64,000 bases of DNA, from NCBI GenBank assembly GCA_002390525.1, contig DGPR01000002.1:86744-150743 (forward strand). Direction: 5' to 3'. The notes under the pieces are model-generated. The model had not been told where the DNA came from. It made no database searches and worked only from the letters and a program-made list of their open reading frames with translations. Made by a program: the position numbers and the translations under genes. Positions 1 through 9,547 of this stretch are shown here, in pieces. This stretch comes from Cellvibrionales bacterium UBA4435 (GTDB taxonomy: Bacteria > Pseudomonadota > Gammaproteobacteria > Pseudomonadales > Porticoccaceae). Within the stretch, counting starts at the first letter, position 1. Each line of letters begins with the position of its first letter.

Positions 1-687
1 CTTCGCAGTAAAGAAGAAGCTAACGACTATCGGTATTTTCCATGCCCTGATCTCCTGCCTGTTATCATAGAAGATGAATACATCGAAGAGATTCGTCGTA
101 CTTTGCCAGAGCTGCCTGAAGCAAAGCTTAAGAGATTCAAAGAGCAATACTCGCTTTCAAATTACGATGCCAATATATTGAGTAGTGATCAGCTCTTAGG
201 TCAATATTTTGAGGTTGTGGCTAAAAAAAGTGGAGATGCGAAGATCGCAGCAAATTGGATACTGGGAGAACTTTTAGCTCGGCTAAATTCAACTGGCTTA
301 ACTATTACTCTATGTCCTATTAAATCAGAAGATCTCGCAGAAATGATTTGTCGAATCCTAGATAATACTATTTCAGGAAAAATGGCCAAAGAAGTCTTCG
401 ATGGAATGTGGAAAGGGGACGGTAATGCAGACAGTATTATAAGTTCGAGAGGTCTAAAGCAAGTATCAGACAGTAGTGTTATCGAATCATTAGTCATCCA
501 TATTATAAAAATTAATCCAAATCAGGTTGATGATTATCTGAAGGCAGAGGAAGCAAAACGTTCAAAAATGTTAGGTTATTTCGTAGGGCAGGTTATGAAA
601 GCTTCTAAGGGGCAGGCAAACCCGAAACAGGTTAACAAAATTTTAAGAGGACAACTTAACAAGTTGATTAATAATATTGAACTTTAA
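1..687 (+). CDS. gatB: Aspartyl/glutamyl-tRNA amidotransferase subunit B, C-terminal part (5' end outside window)
   Basis: Reading frame 1 is open from the first base, giving 228 codons before the stop. GatB is the tRNA-binding kinase subunit of GatCAB, which amidates Glu-tRNA(Gln) or Asp-tRNA(Asn). Seen here: the D-Y-R-Y-F-P motif at visible residues 9-14, followed by the helical and GatB/YqeY-type tail that ends in a G-Q-A-N-P-K-Q-V-N-K-I-L-R-G-Q-L segment typical of the family. Full-length GatB is about 480 residues, so roughly half the gene lies to the left. gatA and gatC would be expected upstream. Confidence 0.95.
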   Translation, partial: LRSKEEANDYRYFPCPDLLPVIIEDEYIEEIRRTLPELPEAKLKRFKEQYSLSNYDANILSSDQLLGQYFEVVAKKSGDAKIAANWILGELLARLNSTGLTITLCPIKSEDLAEMICRILDNTISGKMAKEVFDGMWKGDGNADSIISSRGLKQVSDSSVIESLVIHIIKINPNQVDDYLKAEEAKRSKMLGYFVGQVMKASKGQANPKQVNKILRGQLNKLINNIEL

Positions 688-707
688 AAAAATAGAAATA
701 TAAACTC

Positions 708-1004
708 ATGGCTATATTAAAAGATAAAGAAAAAGTTTTAGGCGAAGTATTTGACGATGAGAGAATTAAGACCTTTTTGAACTTTCACCCGCCACAAAAT
801 GTAAATCCAGATTTTCATCTTCTAGAGAAAGCTTATCGAGGCATGAATATAGAAAATTTTGATACCTTCGTAAGTTTTTTTCTTGAAAAGGGCTACAATA
901 TAAACGCAAAAAATGCAGCGGGGAACAGCTTTACAACTATAATAAACCAGCATCGCCACGGAAAACCATATTTTATAATTATGAAAAAATATGGTGGAAA
1001 CTAA
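708..1004 (+). CDS. Small conserved protein, resembles the PA4642 family
   Basis: 98-residue acidic/basic mixed protein, 20 bases downstream of gatB and probably cotranscribed with it. It opens with a K-D-K-E-K-V-L-G-E-V-F-D-D-E-R-I stretch, then an amphipathic region containing A-Y-R-G-M and F-F-L-E-K-G-Y-N-I-N-A. I recall similar small proteins of unknown function (PA4642-like) in Pseudomonas and relatives, but cannot confirm the match. No signal peptide, membrane segment or catalytic motif is visible. The ending (N-I-N-A-K-N-A-A-G-N) superficially resembles an ankyrin turn but there is only one such unit. Function unknown. Confidence 0.7.
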   Translation: MAILKDKEKVLGEVFDDERIKTFLNFHPPQNVNPDFHLLEKAYRGMNIENFDTFVSFFLEKGYNINAKNAAGNSFTTIINQHRHGKPYFIIMKKYGGN

Positions 1005-1186
1005 GTCAGAAAAATTTATTACCGAGACCTAATAACCAACTTATTGACCCATTGGTTTATCTTTGTAATCCAAATTATATACATGTCCTAATCAATTATT
1101 ATTATCATTTATAAGAAATATATAAACATAAATATTAGTTATTATATAATAAGAATGAAGTTTATTAATTTTACAAGAGGTTTCGC

Positions 1187-1519
1187 ATGATAAATGGAAT
1201 GAATTTTGAAGGTGTAAGCATATGCAACTGGAGAGAAATTGAGGCTATTGAGGGAGCACCAGGAATTACTGTTAGGAATCTTTGGACTGGAGATAACAAT
1301 AAGCGTGTCGATATCTATGAATTTGAACCTGGTGCTAATTATGGGGCACTTGATGTGCATGAAGATGGTCCTGAGCAAGTATATGTTTTATCTGGAATTT
1401 TTAATGATGGCAGAGAAGATCACCAAGCCGGTACGTTCTTGCATCATCCAAAGGGATCAGCTCATGTGCCTCAGTCAAAGGTTGGTTGCACTTTACTAGT
1501 TATGTTTCCAGAAGGCTAA
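1187..1519 (+). CDS. Small cupin-domain protein (ChrR-like cupin)
   Basis: 110 residues forming a single cupin barrel. Likely metal-binding positions are His58 and Glu63 in the H-E-D-G-P-E-Q-V-Y-V-L-S-G segment, and His86/His87 and His93 in the second half. This layout resembles the anti-sigma ChrR cupin domain and small stand-alone cupins. The start is supported by an AGAGG ribosome-binding site at 1176-1180, 6 bases upstream. It is transcribed alone, after about 180 AT-rich bases without a gene. Substrate unknown; an enzyme of acireductone or sugar type cannot be excluded. Confidence 0.75.
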   Translation: MINGMNFEGVSICNWREIEAIEGAPGITVRNLWTGDNNKRVDIYEFEPGANYGALDVHEDGPEQVYVLSGIFNDGREDHQAGTFLHHPKGSAHVPQSKVGCTLLVMFPEG

Positions 1520-1565
1520 AAAAAACGCAAGTCATTGGTATTTATATTAAAAAAATTTTAATGCG

Positions 1566-1593
1566 TTGACTCCAAAAAAAACTGGTATATAAT
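1566..1593 (+). promoter_or_regulatory. Sigma-70-type promoter of the cold-shock gene
   Basis: TTGACT (-35, 1566-1571) and TATAAT (-10, 1588-1593) are separated by 16 bases. The predicted transcript starts near 1600, leaving a leader of about 155 bases before the csp start codon at 1756. A long structured leader of this size is characteristic of cspA-type cold-shock mRNAs. Confidence 0.7.
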
Positions 1594-1755
1594 ATTTGTA
1601 GCTTGAAAATACGTCTTATATTTATGTACGCCATCTCGATGTCTTACCTTTAGTTAGTAGCTCGTCCGGTTTTTCATAAGTAATAGCAACACATTTCAGC
1701 AAATAACGGTCTTTAATATGGACTTAAATTACTAATGATTTTAAAGGATAAAGTT

Positions 1756-1965
1756 ATGTCTACTACTACTGGTACAGTTAAATGGTTTAATGAAGCAAAA
1801 GGGTTCGGATTTATTGAACAAGAGTCTGGCCCTGATGTTTTTGCTCACTTCAGCGCAATAGCTGCCGAGGGTTTTAAAACTTTAATGGAAGGACAAAAAG
1901 TAGAATTTACAGTTACAGAAGGTCAGAAAGGCCCTCAAGCTGAGAATATTACTGTAATAAGTTAA
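1756..1965 (+). CDS. cspA: Cold-shock protein, CspA family
   Basis: 69-residue single cold-shock domain: RNP1 K-G-F-G-F-I at 15-20 and RNP2 D-V-F-A-H-F at 27-32. CspA-type proteins bind single-stranded RNA/DNA and melt mRNA structure in the cytoplasm. The frame is open from an ATG at 1735, but the internal ATG at 1756 is chosen because an AAAGGA site sits 7 bases upstream and the product then begins [12 protein letters not shown], as in the family. RNP2 has Ala where many family members have Val. A strong promoter, long leader and downstream terminator make this a one-gene transcript. The exact paralogue (cspA, capB, cspD type) is not resolvable. Confidence 0.93.
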   Translation: MSTTTGTVKWFNEAKGFGFIEQESGPDVFAHFSAIAAEGFKTLMEGQKVEFTVTEGQKGPQAENITVIS

Positions 1966-1997
1966 TTTTTATTTATAGGTAAAAATTTGGACTCAGC

Positions 1998-2028
1998 AAA
2001 AAAAGGCGTGAATCTCACGCCTTTTTTA
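1998..2028. terminator. Bidirectional intrinsic terminator between cspA and rhlE
   Basis: Perfect inverted repeat AAAAAAGGCGTG / CACGCCTTTTTT with a 5-base loop (2011-2015). A T-run follows the stem on both strands, so it can end cspA on the plus strand and rhlE, whose stop is at 2050, on the minus strand. Confidence 0.88.
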
Positions 2029-2049
2029 TAGCTTCTATTTATTGTTGTT

Positions 2050-3309
2050 CTAAAAACTCCTCTTAGAGGTACGTCCCCATACATCTTGATTTGCCTCCAG
2101 CTTATTTTTACTAGATCTTCTTGATCTACCTTTATGTTTTAAAACTCTATCTTCTGGCATAGCTTTTATCGTAGGATCCGGTAAGAAGCCATCAATTTGT
2201 TTTTTTGGGATATTAAATTTTAAAAGATTTTCTATGTCTCTTAATAATTTATATTCATTTATACATACCAATGATAAGGCTTCACCCTCATTACCGGCCC
2301 TTCCAGTACGACCAATACGATGAATATAGTCCTCTGGGATGTTTGGTAGCTCAAAATTCACGACATGTGGCAGCTGATCAATATCAAGGCCACGAGCTGC
2401 AATATCAGTCGCCACAAGTACACGTATGCTTCCATTTTTGAAATCAGATAATGCTTTAGTTCTTGCTCCTTGACTTTTATTTCCATGAATAGCGGCTGAC
2501 TTCAGCCCATCTGCTTCGAGCTGTTTAGTAAGTCTATTCGCTCCATGTTTTGTGCGAGCAAACACTAAAACCTGCTTCCAGTTTCCAGAGCCAATCAAAA
2601 ATGAAAGTAGCTCACGTTTTCTTCCTTTATCCACCAAATGAACGACCTGCTCTATTCTTTCAGCAGTTGTGTTTCTTTGGGCAACCTCTATTAACCTAGG
2701 TTTATTTAACAGCTTATCTGCAAGCTTCTTTATATCATCAGAAAAAGTAGCTGAAAATAGGAGATTTTGACGTTTCTTTGGTAATAGACCTAAAATTCTC
2801 TTTATGTCTGGTAAAAACCCCATATCTAGCATTCGGTCTGCTTCATCTAATACAAGTATTTCTATCTTAGAAAGATCTATTGTTTTTTGATTAGCATGAT
2901 CGAGAAGACGCCCAGGAGTAGCTATTAATATATCTATACCCGAGCGTAATTTTTTAATCTGGGGGTTTATCTTTACACCCCCAAAAACAACCGTAGATGT
3001 TATTTTCAGATATTTACTATAATTTGTGACATTATCTGATACTTGTGCAGCAAGCTCTCTTGTTGGAGTAATTATTAGTGCTCTGGTGGGTCGATAACCT
3101 TTTTCTTGATTATACTGGCTCAATATCTCGAGCATGGGTAAGGTAAATGCAGCTGTTTTACCCGTTCCTGTTTGTGCACCTGCGAGAACATCTAGGCCCT
3201 TTAATACTATAGGAATAGCTTTTTTTTGAATTGGTGTAGGTTGAATATAACCTTGCTCAGAAACAGCACGGACTATATCGGCTGATAGGCCAAGATTAGC
3301 GAATGACAT
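2050..3309 (-). CDS. rhlE: DEAD-box ATP-dependent RNA helicase RhlE
   Basis: 419 residues. Motifs in order: Q-motif P-T-P-I-Q (24-28), Walker A A-Q-T-G-T-G-K-T (45-52), P-T-R-E-L, T-P-G-R, D-E-A-D (155-158), S-A-T (186-188) and, in the second RecA domain, [10 protein letters not shown]. The opening M-S-F-A-N-L-G-L-S is typical of RhlE rather than RhlB, SrmB or DeaD. The basic tail rich in R, S and K probably adds RNA affinity. RhlE remodels rRNA and mRNA structure in ribosome assembly and decay. It is followed by a shared terminator and preceded, 79 bases away, by rhlB in the same direction. Confidence 0.92.
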   Translation of the reverse strand: MSFANLGLSADIVRAVSEQGYIQPTPIQKKAIPIVLKGLDVLAGAQTGTGKTAAFTLPMLEILSQYNQEKGYRPTRALIITPTRELAAQVSDNVTNYSKYLKITSTVVFGGVKINPQIKKLRSGIDILIATPGRLLDHANQKTIDLSKIEILVLDEADRMLDMGFLPDIKRILGLLPKKRQNLLFSATFSDDIKKLADKLLNKPRLIEVAQRNTTAERIEQVVHLVDKGRKRELLSFLIGSGNWKQVLVFARTKHGANRLTKQLEADGLKSAAIHGNKSQGARTKALSDFKNGSIRVLVATDIAARGLDIDQLPHVVNFELPNIPEDYIHRIGRTGRAGNEGEALSLVCINEYKLLRDIENLLKFNIPKKQIDGFLPDPTIKAMPEDRVLKHKGRSRRSSKNKLEANQDVWGRTSKRSF

Positions 3310-3388
3310 AAAGGTAAGACTCCGATATTAGTATCTCTACATTCTTTCCTTGAAAGCAAGTCTATAGAAATTGAGATTGAATTTTATC

Positions 3389-4591
3389 CTATGGTAAAAG
3401 ATCTTTTGCTGGAAGTTCTGCTAAAAGCTTTGATCCAAGTAATTTTTCTATTGGTTCTAATAAAAATGCATCATCCTCGCAAGCGAAGCTTATTGAAGTT
3501 CCATTCTCTCCTGCCCTACCAGTTCTACCAATACGGTGAACATAATCCTCTGGCTCCTCAGGTAAAGTATAATTTACCACATGGCTTATACCATCAATAT
3601 GAATGCCCCTACCGGCCACATCTGTAGCTACTAGTATAGTTAGTTTTCCAGACTTGAAATCCTCTAATGTTTTTATTCGCTTCCCTTGTGGGACTTCGCC
3701 TGACAGGAGTCCAACATGAAAACCTTTGTCTTTAAGTTTTTTCTGAAGCCCTCGACACTGATCACGTCTATTAGCAAAAACAATCACGCTTTCAACCTCG
3801 TTTTGCTGGATAATATTTTTTAATAGCTCAAATTTTTCTTCTGTAGAGGTGATGTATACCTTTTGGGTTACACTTTCTGTAGCAATATTGTCGGGTTCGA
3901 TCTCTACAGTTGTTGGATCAACAGTCCATTGTCTTGCAAGCTCTATTACCTCTGGTGTAAAGGTTGCAGAGAAAAACATTGTATGCCTATGATCTGGATG
4001 TGGAGTAAGCCGAACAATTCTTCTAACTTGGGGAATAAAACCCATATCAAGCATTCTATCCGCTTCATCAAGAACTAAAATTTCCGTTCTATCCAAATAA
4101 ACATCATTACTACTAGCAAAGTCCAACAAACGTCCAGGTGTAGCTACTAGTATATCGCAGAGACTGTCATGTAAATATCGTTTTTGCTTATCGTAATCTA
4201 TACCTCCAACCAAGCTATGCACTTTTAAGTTTGTATATTTACAAAGATCTCTTGCATCTCCAGCTATTTGCATCACTAATTCACGAGTGGGAGCAATAAT
4301 CAGTGATCTAGCCTCCCCTGCAAAATAATCATCCTCTACTGGATTATTGAGGAGTTCAGTTATAATTGTTGTCAAAAAAGCTGCAGTTTTTCCAGTACCA
4401 GTTTGCGCTTTACCAACAATATCATGTCCTCTGAGTGTATATGGCAATGTTCTTGCTTGTATAGGAGAACAATATTGAAAACCGAGATCTGATATTGCAT
4501 GCATCAAAATTATAGGTAAGTTGAAATCATGGAAACGTGATCTGCCATCTATAGGCTCGACTTCGAATTCAGTTAAATCCCAGCTCTTCAA
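3389..4591 (-). CDS. rhlB: DEAD-box ATP-dependent RNA helicase RhlB
   Basis: 400 residues. Signature motifs: Walker A A-Q-T-G-T-G-K-T (62-69), D-E-A-D (175-178), S-A-T and [10 protein letters not shown]. The N-terminal [11 protein letters not shown] and [11 protein letters not shown] segments match the RhlB subgroup, the helicase that works with RNase E in the degradosome. The long arginine-rich C-terminal tail found in Escherichia coli RhlB is absent: the protein stops shortly after the second RecA domain. Adjacent to rhlE on the same strand; the pair could be cotranscribed from the 4592-4922 region. Confidence 0.9.
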   Translation of the reverse strand: MKSWDLTEFEVEPIDGRSRFHDFNLPIILMHAISDLGFQYCSPIQARTLPYTLRGHDIVGKAQTGTGKTAAFLTTIITELLNNPVEDDYFAGEARSLIIAPTRELVMQIAGDARDLCKYTNLKVHSLVGGIDYDKQKRYLHDSLCDILVATPGRLLDFASSNDVYLDRTEILVLDEADRMLDMGFIPQVRRIVRLTPHPDHRHTMFFSATFTPEVIELARQWTVDPTTVEIEPDNIATESVTQKVYITSTEEKFELLKNIIQQNEVESVIVFANRRDQCRGLQKKLKDKGFHVGLLSGEVPQGKRIKTLEDFKSGKLTILVATDVAGRGIHIDGISHVVNYTLPEEPEDYVHRIGRTGRAGENGTSISFACEDDAFLLEPIEKLLGSKLLAELPAKDLLP

Positions 4592-4922
4592 GTGAAGATA
4601 CTCCCTATATTATTATTTTGAAAAAAAAGAGCGCCAGACAGAACAGAGTTGAATATATATTTGTATCAAGAAAATTGAGTTACCTAGCTTTTTCATTTTT
4701 GAGCCAATTAAGTTGGATATAGTCTTTCTTATAATTTTAAATTCAAGATTACAAAAAGACTGCAATCAATTATGATTGTAGCACGAGATTTATATGCCTA
4801 GTCGATTTCCAGATTTAATTCTTAACTATAATGAAATTTAATCTTAGGTACTTTTTAATTTATGTATTATTGGGTTACCCTAGCACCTATAAATTTAAAT
4901 TATACATCTCAAGGCTCAGAAT
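4592..4922. other. 331-base gene-free divergent region between rhlB and the flavin reductase gene
   Basis: Very AT-rich. It must contain promoters for both flanking genes, but no pair of -35/-10 boxes with correct spacing stands out on either strand. The only clear structure is a small inverted repeat CAATCA-4-TGATTG at 4763-4778, which could be an operator half-site pair or chance. No RNA gene recognised. Confidence 0.5.
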
Positions 4923-5399
4923 ATGACAAATACAACACCAAAAGATTTACGCAATGCTTTTGGAAATTTTGCGACGGGTATCACCGTAATCACATCCATA
5001 GATACTAAAGGTAAACCTCAAGGAATAACTATCAACAGTTTTTCGACAGTCTCATTAGACCCGCCTCTTATTTCATGGTGTATTGATCGTGAGGCAACAT
5101 TATTTAACCTATTTCAACAAGCAGAGCATTTTGCAGTGAATATACTCAGTATCGACCAGAAGCCAATTTCTGAGCTATTTGCAAGTTCTAGTTTAGATAA
5201 GTTCTCCAAGCAATCATGGAGCTCTGGCATTAAAAGCTTACCATTGTTAAATAACTGTGCATGCCAGCTTCTTTGCTCTACAGAACATAGATACCCTGGA
5301 GGTGACCATATGATACTAGTGGGTCGTGTAATACAAACAAAAAATAATGGTAGTTCACCGTTAATTTATCATGGTGGTAAATATAAACAGTTAAAATAG
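4923..5399 (+). CDS. Flavin reductase family protein (FMN-binding split-barrel)
   Basis: 158 residues. The N-terminal L-R-N-A-F-G-N-F-A-T-G-I-T-V-I-T segment, the T-I-N-S-F-S-T-V-S-L-D-P-P-L-I-S-W motif and the C-terminal G-G-D-H-M-I-L-V-G-R-V segment are characteristic of HpaC/RutF-type flavin reductases. These use NAD(P)H to reduce free flavin for a partner monooxygenase. No monooxygenase lies nearby, so the partner is unknown. AAGG at 4911-4914 supports the start. It is convergent with prmC, with 4 bases between the two stops. Confidence 0.85.
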   Translation: MTNTTPKDLRNAFGNFATGITVITSIDTKGKPQGITINSFSTVSLDPPLISWCIDREATLFNLFQQAEHFAVNILSIDQKPISELFASSSLDKFSKQSWSSGIKSLPLLNNCACQLLCSTEHRYPGGDHMILVGRVIQTKNNGSSPLIYHGGKYKQLK

Positions 5400-5403
5400 G
5401 TAA

Positions 5404-6267
5404 TTAATTGCTAGTTTTTTTACAAATGGTAACTCTATCTAGATCGGATATATCAGAAAAGGTTTTGATTTCACAGTAACTAGCATCCATCATCAATTGA
5501 CGCACTTCCACACCTTGATCATAAGCATGCTCTAAAATTAACCAACCACCAAAATTAAGAAAGTTTCGGGCATCAAAGATAATTTTACGAATGTCAGCTA
5601 TACCAGAATCCTCAGAAACTAGAGCGGATAAAGGCTCAAACCTTAAATCACCTTGCTGAAGGTTTTTGTCATCAGGACTTATATATGGTGGATTACTAAC
5701 TATAAGATCAAAAAAACTTTCTTTAAAACAAGAAAACCAATCACTTTTTTGAATCTTAACATTATCGAAATCAAAAAGTTTTCTATTTTGTTCAGCCAGT
5801 TTAAGGGCATTTGGCTCAGAATCTACAGCCTTAATATCCCAAGATTTTTTTTCGCTTGCCAGAGCTAATGCAATCGCACCAGAACCAGTTCCTAAGTCCA
5901 AAACTGATATGTTATCACTTAAGGGTAAAGAGAGAGCTATTTCGACAAGTAGCTCTGTCTCTGGCCTTGGAATAATTGTCGCGGTTGAAACTTTTAGTGG
6001 CAGAGACCAAAATTCACGGACTTCTGTTATGTGTGCAATTGGCTTTCCAAGCAAACGATCGGCGAATAACTGGTTAAATTTACTTTGCTGAATATCGCTC
6101 AAACAAAAATTAGGCCATACATACAGGTAGGTTCTATCTACCTTCAGGACATGAGCAAGTATTATTTCTATGTCAAGTCTTGGGGTGTCGCTTAGATTAT
6201 TTAACTCGTTACGACGCATCAGAATATCAGCTATCGTTACGGTATTAGAAAAGGTTGTATTTAGCAT
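5404..6267 (-). CDS. prmC: Peptide chain release factor N5-glutamine methyltransferase
   Basis: 287 residues. PrmC methylates the Gln of the GGQ motif in release factors 1 and 2. Seen: the S-adenosylmethionine site D-L-G-T-G-S-G (124-130) and the glutamine-binding N-P-P-Y motif (192-195), preceded by the N-terminal helical RF-binding domain. It lies 14 bases downstream of its substrate gene prfA and is surely cotranscribed with it, an arrangement shared with many gammaproteobacteria. Confidence 0.96.
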   Translation of the reverse strand: MLNTTFSNTVTIADILMRRNELNNLSDTPRLDIEIILAHVLKVDRTYLYVWPNFCLSDIQQSKFNQLFADRLLGKPIAHITEVREFWSLPLKVSTATIIPRPETELLVEIALSLPLSDNISVLDLGTGSGAIALALASEKKSWDIKAVDSEPNALKLAEQNRKLFDFDNVKIQKSDWFSCFKESFFDLIVSNPPYISPDDKNLQQGDLRFEPLSALVSEDSGIADIRKIIFDARNFLNFGGWLILEHAYDQGVEVRQLMMDASYCEIKTFSDISDLDRVTICKKTSN

Positions 6268-6281
6268 AAATGACTTAGCTG

Positions 6282-7367
6282 TTAATTTTTATGGTTCTCG
6301 GATAGCATATTAGCCTCGTTCTCATTTATTAGTGGCTTTATTACTCCATCAAGATTTCCTTCCATAACTTCCGATAGCTTATACAAGGTTAGATTAATTC
6401 TATGATCTGTAATACGACCTTGAGAATAATTATATGTACGAATGCGCTCAGATCGATCGCCGCTACCAACTAATGAGCGGCGCTCTTCAGCCAAATTTTC
6501 TGCGGCTTCAGTTTCTTGGGAAAGCTTTAAACGAGCTGATAAAAGCCCCATAGCTCTTGCCTTATTTTTATGCTGAGATCGGCCATCCTGGCATTCAACA
6601 ACTGTCCCTGTTGGAATATGAGTTATACGAATCGCTGAGTCGGTTTTATTGACATGCTGTCCACCAGCGCCTGAAGCACGAAAAGTGTCAATGCGAAGGT
6701 CTCCTCTCTTAATATCTATATCATCTAAAGATTCTACTTCTGGCATAACTGCTACAGTACAAGCAGATGTATGAACACGTCCCTGAGACTCTGTATCTGG
6801 AACCCGTTGCACGCGATGAGCCCCAGATTCAAATTTCAACTTAGAGTAAACTCCTTGACCTGTAATTAAAGAAATGATTTCTTTATATCCCCCGTGATCA
6901 CCGTGATTCTCACTTATTATCTCTACTTTCCATTTAGAGCTTTCAGCATATTTGCAATACATGCGAAATAAATCCCCAGAAAAAATAGCTGCTTCATCAC
7001 CACCTGTGCCTGCTCTAATTTCGAGAAATACGTTCTTCTCATCGTTGCTATCTTTAGGTAACAAAAGTTTTTGTATTTCTAGCAAAAGGGCCTCAAGCTC
7101 TTTTTCTCTCTCATGCGACTCTTCTTGAGCCATCTCCCTAATATCTCGATCAGGGTCACTGAGTAGCGTTTTCGCCTCAAGTACTCTTTTTTCAACTTGC
7201 ATATAATTTTTATAAACTTCGACGATATGTTCATTTTCTGAGTACTCTTTCGACAATACACGGAAATTATTTTGATCACTAATTACATTTGGCTCACCTA
7301 AAAGCACGCCCACTTCCTCGTGTCGATCGGCAATAAATTGTAATTTTTCTAAAATAGAGTCTTTCAT
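6282..7367 (-). CDS. prfA: Peptide chain release factor 1
   Basis: 361 residues from the ATG at 7367; a TTG one codon upstream is also in frame but the family length and the M-K-D-S-I-L-E-K-L opening favour the ATG. RF1 reads UAA and UAG and triggers peptidyl-tRNA hydrolysis. The G-G-Q catalytic motif is at 235-237, within [10 protein letters not shown]. The stop-codon-reading tripeptide is P-D-T at 190-192 where Escherichia coli has P-A-T; the Pro and Thr that matter are kept. Downstream of hemA (gap 47 bases) and upstream of prmC in a hemA-prfA-prmC unit. Confidence 0.96.
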   Translation of the reverse strand: MKDSILEKLQFIADRHEEVGVLLGEPNVISDQNNFRVLSKEYSENEHIVEVYKNYMQVEKRVLEAKTLLSDPDRDIREMAQEESHEREKELEALLLEIQKLLLPKDSNDEKNVFLEIRAGTGGDEAAIFSGDLFRMYCKYAESSKWKVEIISENHGDHGGYKEIISLITGQGVYSKLKFESGAHRVQRVPDTESQGRVHTSACTVAVMPEVESLDDIDIKRGDLRIDTFRASGAGGQHVNKTDSAIRITHIPTGTVVECQDGRSQHKNKARAMGLLSARLKLSQETEAAENLAEERRSLVGSGDRSERIRTYNYSQGRITDHRINLTLYKLSEVMEGNLDGVIKPLINENEANMLSENHKN

Positions 7368-7414
7368 CAAGTTATCATATCAATTATTTAGCTGTATAGA
7401 TTATCTTTAGGGTA

Positions 7415-8707
7415 CTACTTATTGTTTTTTGAATCATTCTCAATTAGTTCCTTGAGTCCAAACAGGTCAGTTGTTAAGCGAATATCATCTTTGCGGCCTT
7501 CTTCTAAAGCTTGTTTGAGAACTTTTGATGGGGTATGCATAAATTTGTTAGTTAGATTTCTTGCCAAACTTCTTAAAACCCCCTCTGGATTTTCGCCTGC
7601 ATTTAGTGAAACTAAAGCTTTTTGAAGTTCGATGTCACGAGTCGTTTCTATATTTTTTCGAAAATTTCGAATCACAGAAGCTGAATCTAGGCCTTGCATA
7701 TGGCTTTTCCATTCAATCACCCCATCTTCTATAATTTTTTCAGCTTTACCTGCAGCATCTTCACGTGAACGCATATTCTCAAGAATAACCTCCTGAAGAT
7801 CGTCCACAGTAAAAAGATAAATATCATCGAGTTCCGCTACTTCAGGTTCGATATCCCTTGGAACAGCCAAATCTAACATGAACATAGGCTTATGTTTACG
7901 TCTTTTGATAGCAGATTCTACTGCACCTTTACCGAGTATTGGCAACTGGCTACCTGTAGATGATATTAAAATGTCTGCTTTTTCAAGAAATTCAGGTATA
8001 TCTGAAAGTAGTATTGCGTGGGCATTAAATTCTTGGGCTAATTCTTCGGCTCTAAGTAGAGTTCTATTGGAAACGGTAATACTTCCCACTTGTTTTTCTA
8101 GTAAGTGCCTTGCTACTAATTCAATAGTTTCTCCTGCCCCAATTAACAAAACATGAACATCTTGAAAATTTGAAAAGATTTGTTGCGAAAGCTTTACGCC
8201 AGCATATGCAACTGATACTGGATTTTTCCCAATAGCTGTTTTAGTTCGTACCCGCTTTGCGATTGAGAACGCCTGTTGAAAAAGCTGGTTAAGTTTTACA
8301 GAAACAGTGCCGGCCTCTTGTGCAACAGCATAAGAGGACTTTAACTGGCCAAGTATTTGTGGTTCACCCAAAATCATTGAGTCCAAACCACTTGCGACCC
8401 TCATTAAATGTCTTACAGCATCCTCATTTTCGTATGTATAATAACAACCGTCTAGGCTGGTCGACATCAATTGATGATAACCAGTTAGCCAATCAAGAAT
8501 TTTATTCTTGCTGTTAGTAAAATCATCAGAGGTTACAATGTATATCTCTATTCTATTGCATGTTGAAAGTATTGCAGCTTCACTAATATCAAGAGTTTTT
8601 ATCAAATTTTGTAAAGCTTTAGTCATATTTTTTGGAGCAAAGATCACCTTCTCTCTTATATCAAGAGATGCAGAACGATGATTAACCCCAAGCGAATAAA
8701 TAGTCAT
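7415..8707 (-). CDS. hemA: Glutamyl-tRNA reductase
   Basis: 430 residues. Catalyses NADPH-dependent reduction of Glu-tRNA(Glu) to glutamate-1-semialdehyde, the first committed step of C5-pathway tetrapyrrole synthesis. The catalytic cysteine is Cys50 in S-T-C-N-R-I-E, the same number as in Escherichia coli. The G-V-N-H-R-S-A opening, L-G-E-P-Q-I-L-G-Q segment and NADPH-binding L-L-I-G-A-G-E-T domain are intact, and the C-terminal dimerisation helices are present. First gene of the hemA-prfA-prmC unit, divergent from the lipoprotein-lolB-ispE unit. Confidence 0.97.
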   Translation of the reverse strand: MTIYSLGVNHRSASLDIREKVIFAPKNMTKALQNLIKTLDISEAAILSTCNRIEIYIVTSDDFTNSKNKILDWLTGYHQLMSTSLDGCYYTYENEDAVRHLMRVASGLDSMILGEPQILGQLKSSYAVAQEAGTVSVKLNQLFQQAFSIAKRVRTKTAIGKNPVSVAYAGVKLSQQIFSNFQDVHVLLIGAGETIELVARHLLEKQVGSITVSNRTLLRAEELAQEFNAHAILLSDIPEFLEKADILISSTGSQLPILGKGAVESAIKRRKHKPMFMLDLAVPRDIEPEVAELDDIYLFTVDDLQEVILENMRSREDAAGKAEKIIEDGVIEWKSHMQGLDSASVIRNFRKNIETTRDIELQKALVSLNAGENPEGVLRSLARNLTNKFMHTPSKVLKQALEEGRKDDIRLTTDLFGLKELIENDSKNNK

Positions 8708-8878
8708 AATTCAATACTTATGAAACTAGGCTGCAATTGTCCAGCTCTATGACCCTAAAGACAAGTAGTATTCAATCAATATTTAACTAGCGTATTAGCT
8801 TTTTTTATTGTTAGAGTATCTATTTATTAATCAAAAGCGTAGCGTTTTTGGTTAAAAATAGAAGATTATAAGCAACTT

Positions 8879-9547
8879 ATGCATAATTGTGTTTCTTCGA
8901 TTCTTACATTACTTGCGCTCAGCCAAATAATTGTTGGCTGTAGCAACAATTCTATAGATGAAAATTTACAGCTTGTTAATGCGAACAAAATCGATCGTAA
9001 CAAACACTCGAAAGATGCAGAAAAAATCGAAATAAAAAAAAATAACACTAAGTTATTTCAACGAAAAAATTTTAGTGTGCGGGCATTTCCTGAAGATAGT
9101 CTGTTTCACTTAATATCCGCAGAGTTTGGTGGCATGCGAGGAAAAGCGAGTATTTCGCAAGAGAACTATAGCCAACAAGCAAAGAAAACACTTGATCCAA
9201 GAGTAATCGAGAGGGCAGCCAAAATATCTTTCTACTATGATAATTCTATCTTATTTCTTGAAATGACCACATTATGGATCGAAGTAGAGCCTCACTGGGT
9301 GCCTGCAAAAATCTTGCATGCTATTGCTCTGATAAAAAACCACCGGTATGAAGAAGCAGTGCCTTTAATTATTCTTGCAATAGAAAATGATGACGCCAGA
9401 CCATTTGTTGCTCTGTATGAAGCACTGGCAAGTAAAGAAAGAATGGATGAGTTATTAAATTTTATTCAAAAGATACAGGCTAAAAAAATTGATACTTCGA
9501 ATAACTCCATCATCATGAAAACTATGGAGCAATTTAAGGTTGAATAA
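8879..9547 (+). CDS. Short lipoprotein resembling the N-terminal part of the PA4667-type TPR protein
   Basis: 222 residues. A hydrophobic signal ends in a lipobox I-V-G-C with Cys21 as lipidation site. After a polar linker comes a segment (S-L-F-H-L-I-S-A-E-F-G-G-M-R-G-K-A) followed by helices like the start of the tetratricopeptide protein that precedes lolB in Pseudomonas. That homologue is, from memory, well over twice as long; here the frame stops after about one to two helical repeats and lolB begins 8 bases before the stop. No remnant of the missing part is visible downstream. Probably an outer-membrane lipoprotein of unknown role, reduced in this lineage. Confidence 0.7.
   Translation: MHNCVSSILTLLALSQIIVGCSNNSIDENLQLVNANKIDRNKHSKDAEKIEIKKNNTKLFQRKNFSVRAFPEDSLFHLISAEFGGMRGKASISQENYSQQAKKTLDPRVIERAAKISFYYDNSILFLEMTTLWIEVEPHWVPAKILHAIALIKNHRYEEAVPLIILAIENDDARPFVALYEALASKERMDELLNFIQKIQAKKIDTSNNSIIMKTMEQFKVE

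Noticed and set aside
190-192. P-D-T in RF1 (residues 190-192 of prfA) as evidence of altered stop-codon reading
   Set aside because: The middle residue of this motif varies in the family while Pro and Thr are kept, and genes in the window use TAA, TAG and TGA as ordinary stops.
1034-1057. AACCAA/TTGGTT inverted repeat after the small PA4642-like gene, possible terminator
   Set aside because: Stem of 6 bp with a 12-base loop and an interrupted T-run; too weak to call.
1520-1565. AACGCA...TGCGTT inverted repeat upstream of the cspA promoter
   Set aside because: Six pairs around a loop of more than 30 bases in AT-rich DNA; likely chance.
4763-4778. CAATCA-ATTA-TGATTG palindrome in the rhlB/flavin reductase spacer as an operator
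   Set aside because: No regulator gene nearby and no well-placed promoter; mentioned only in the intergenic entry.
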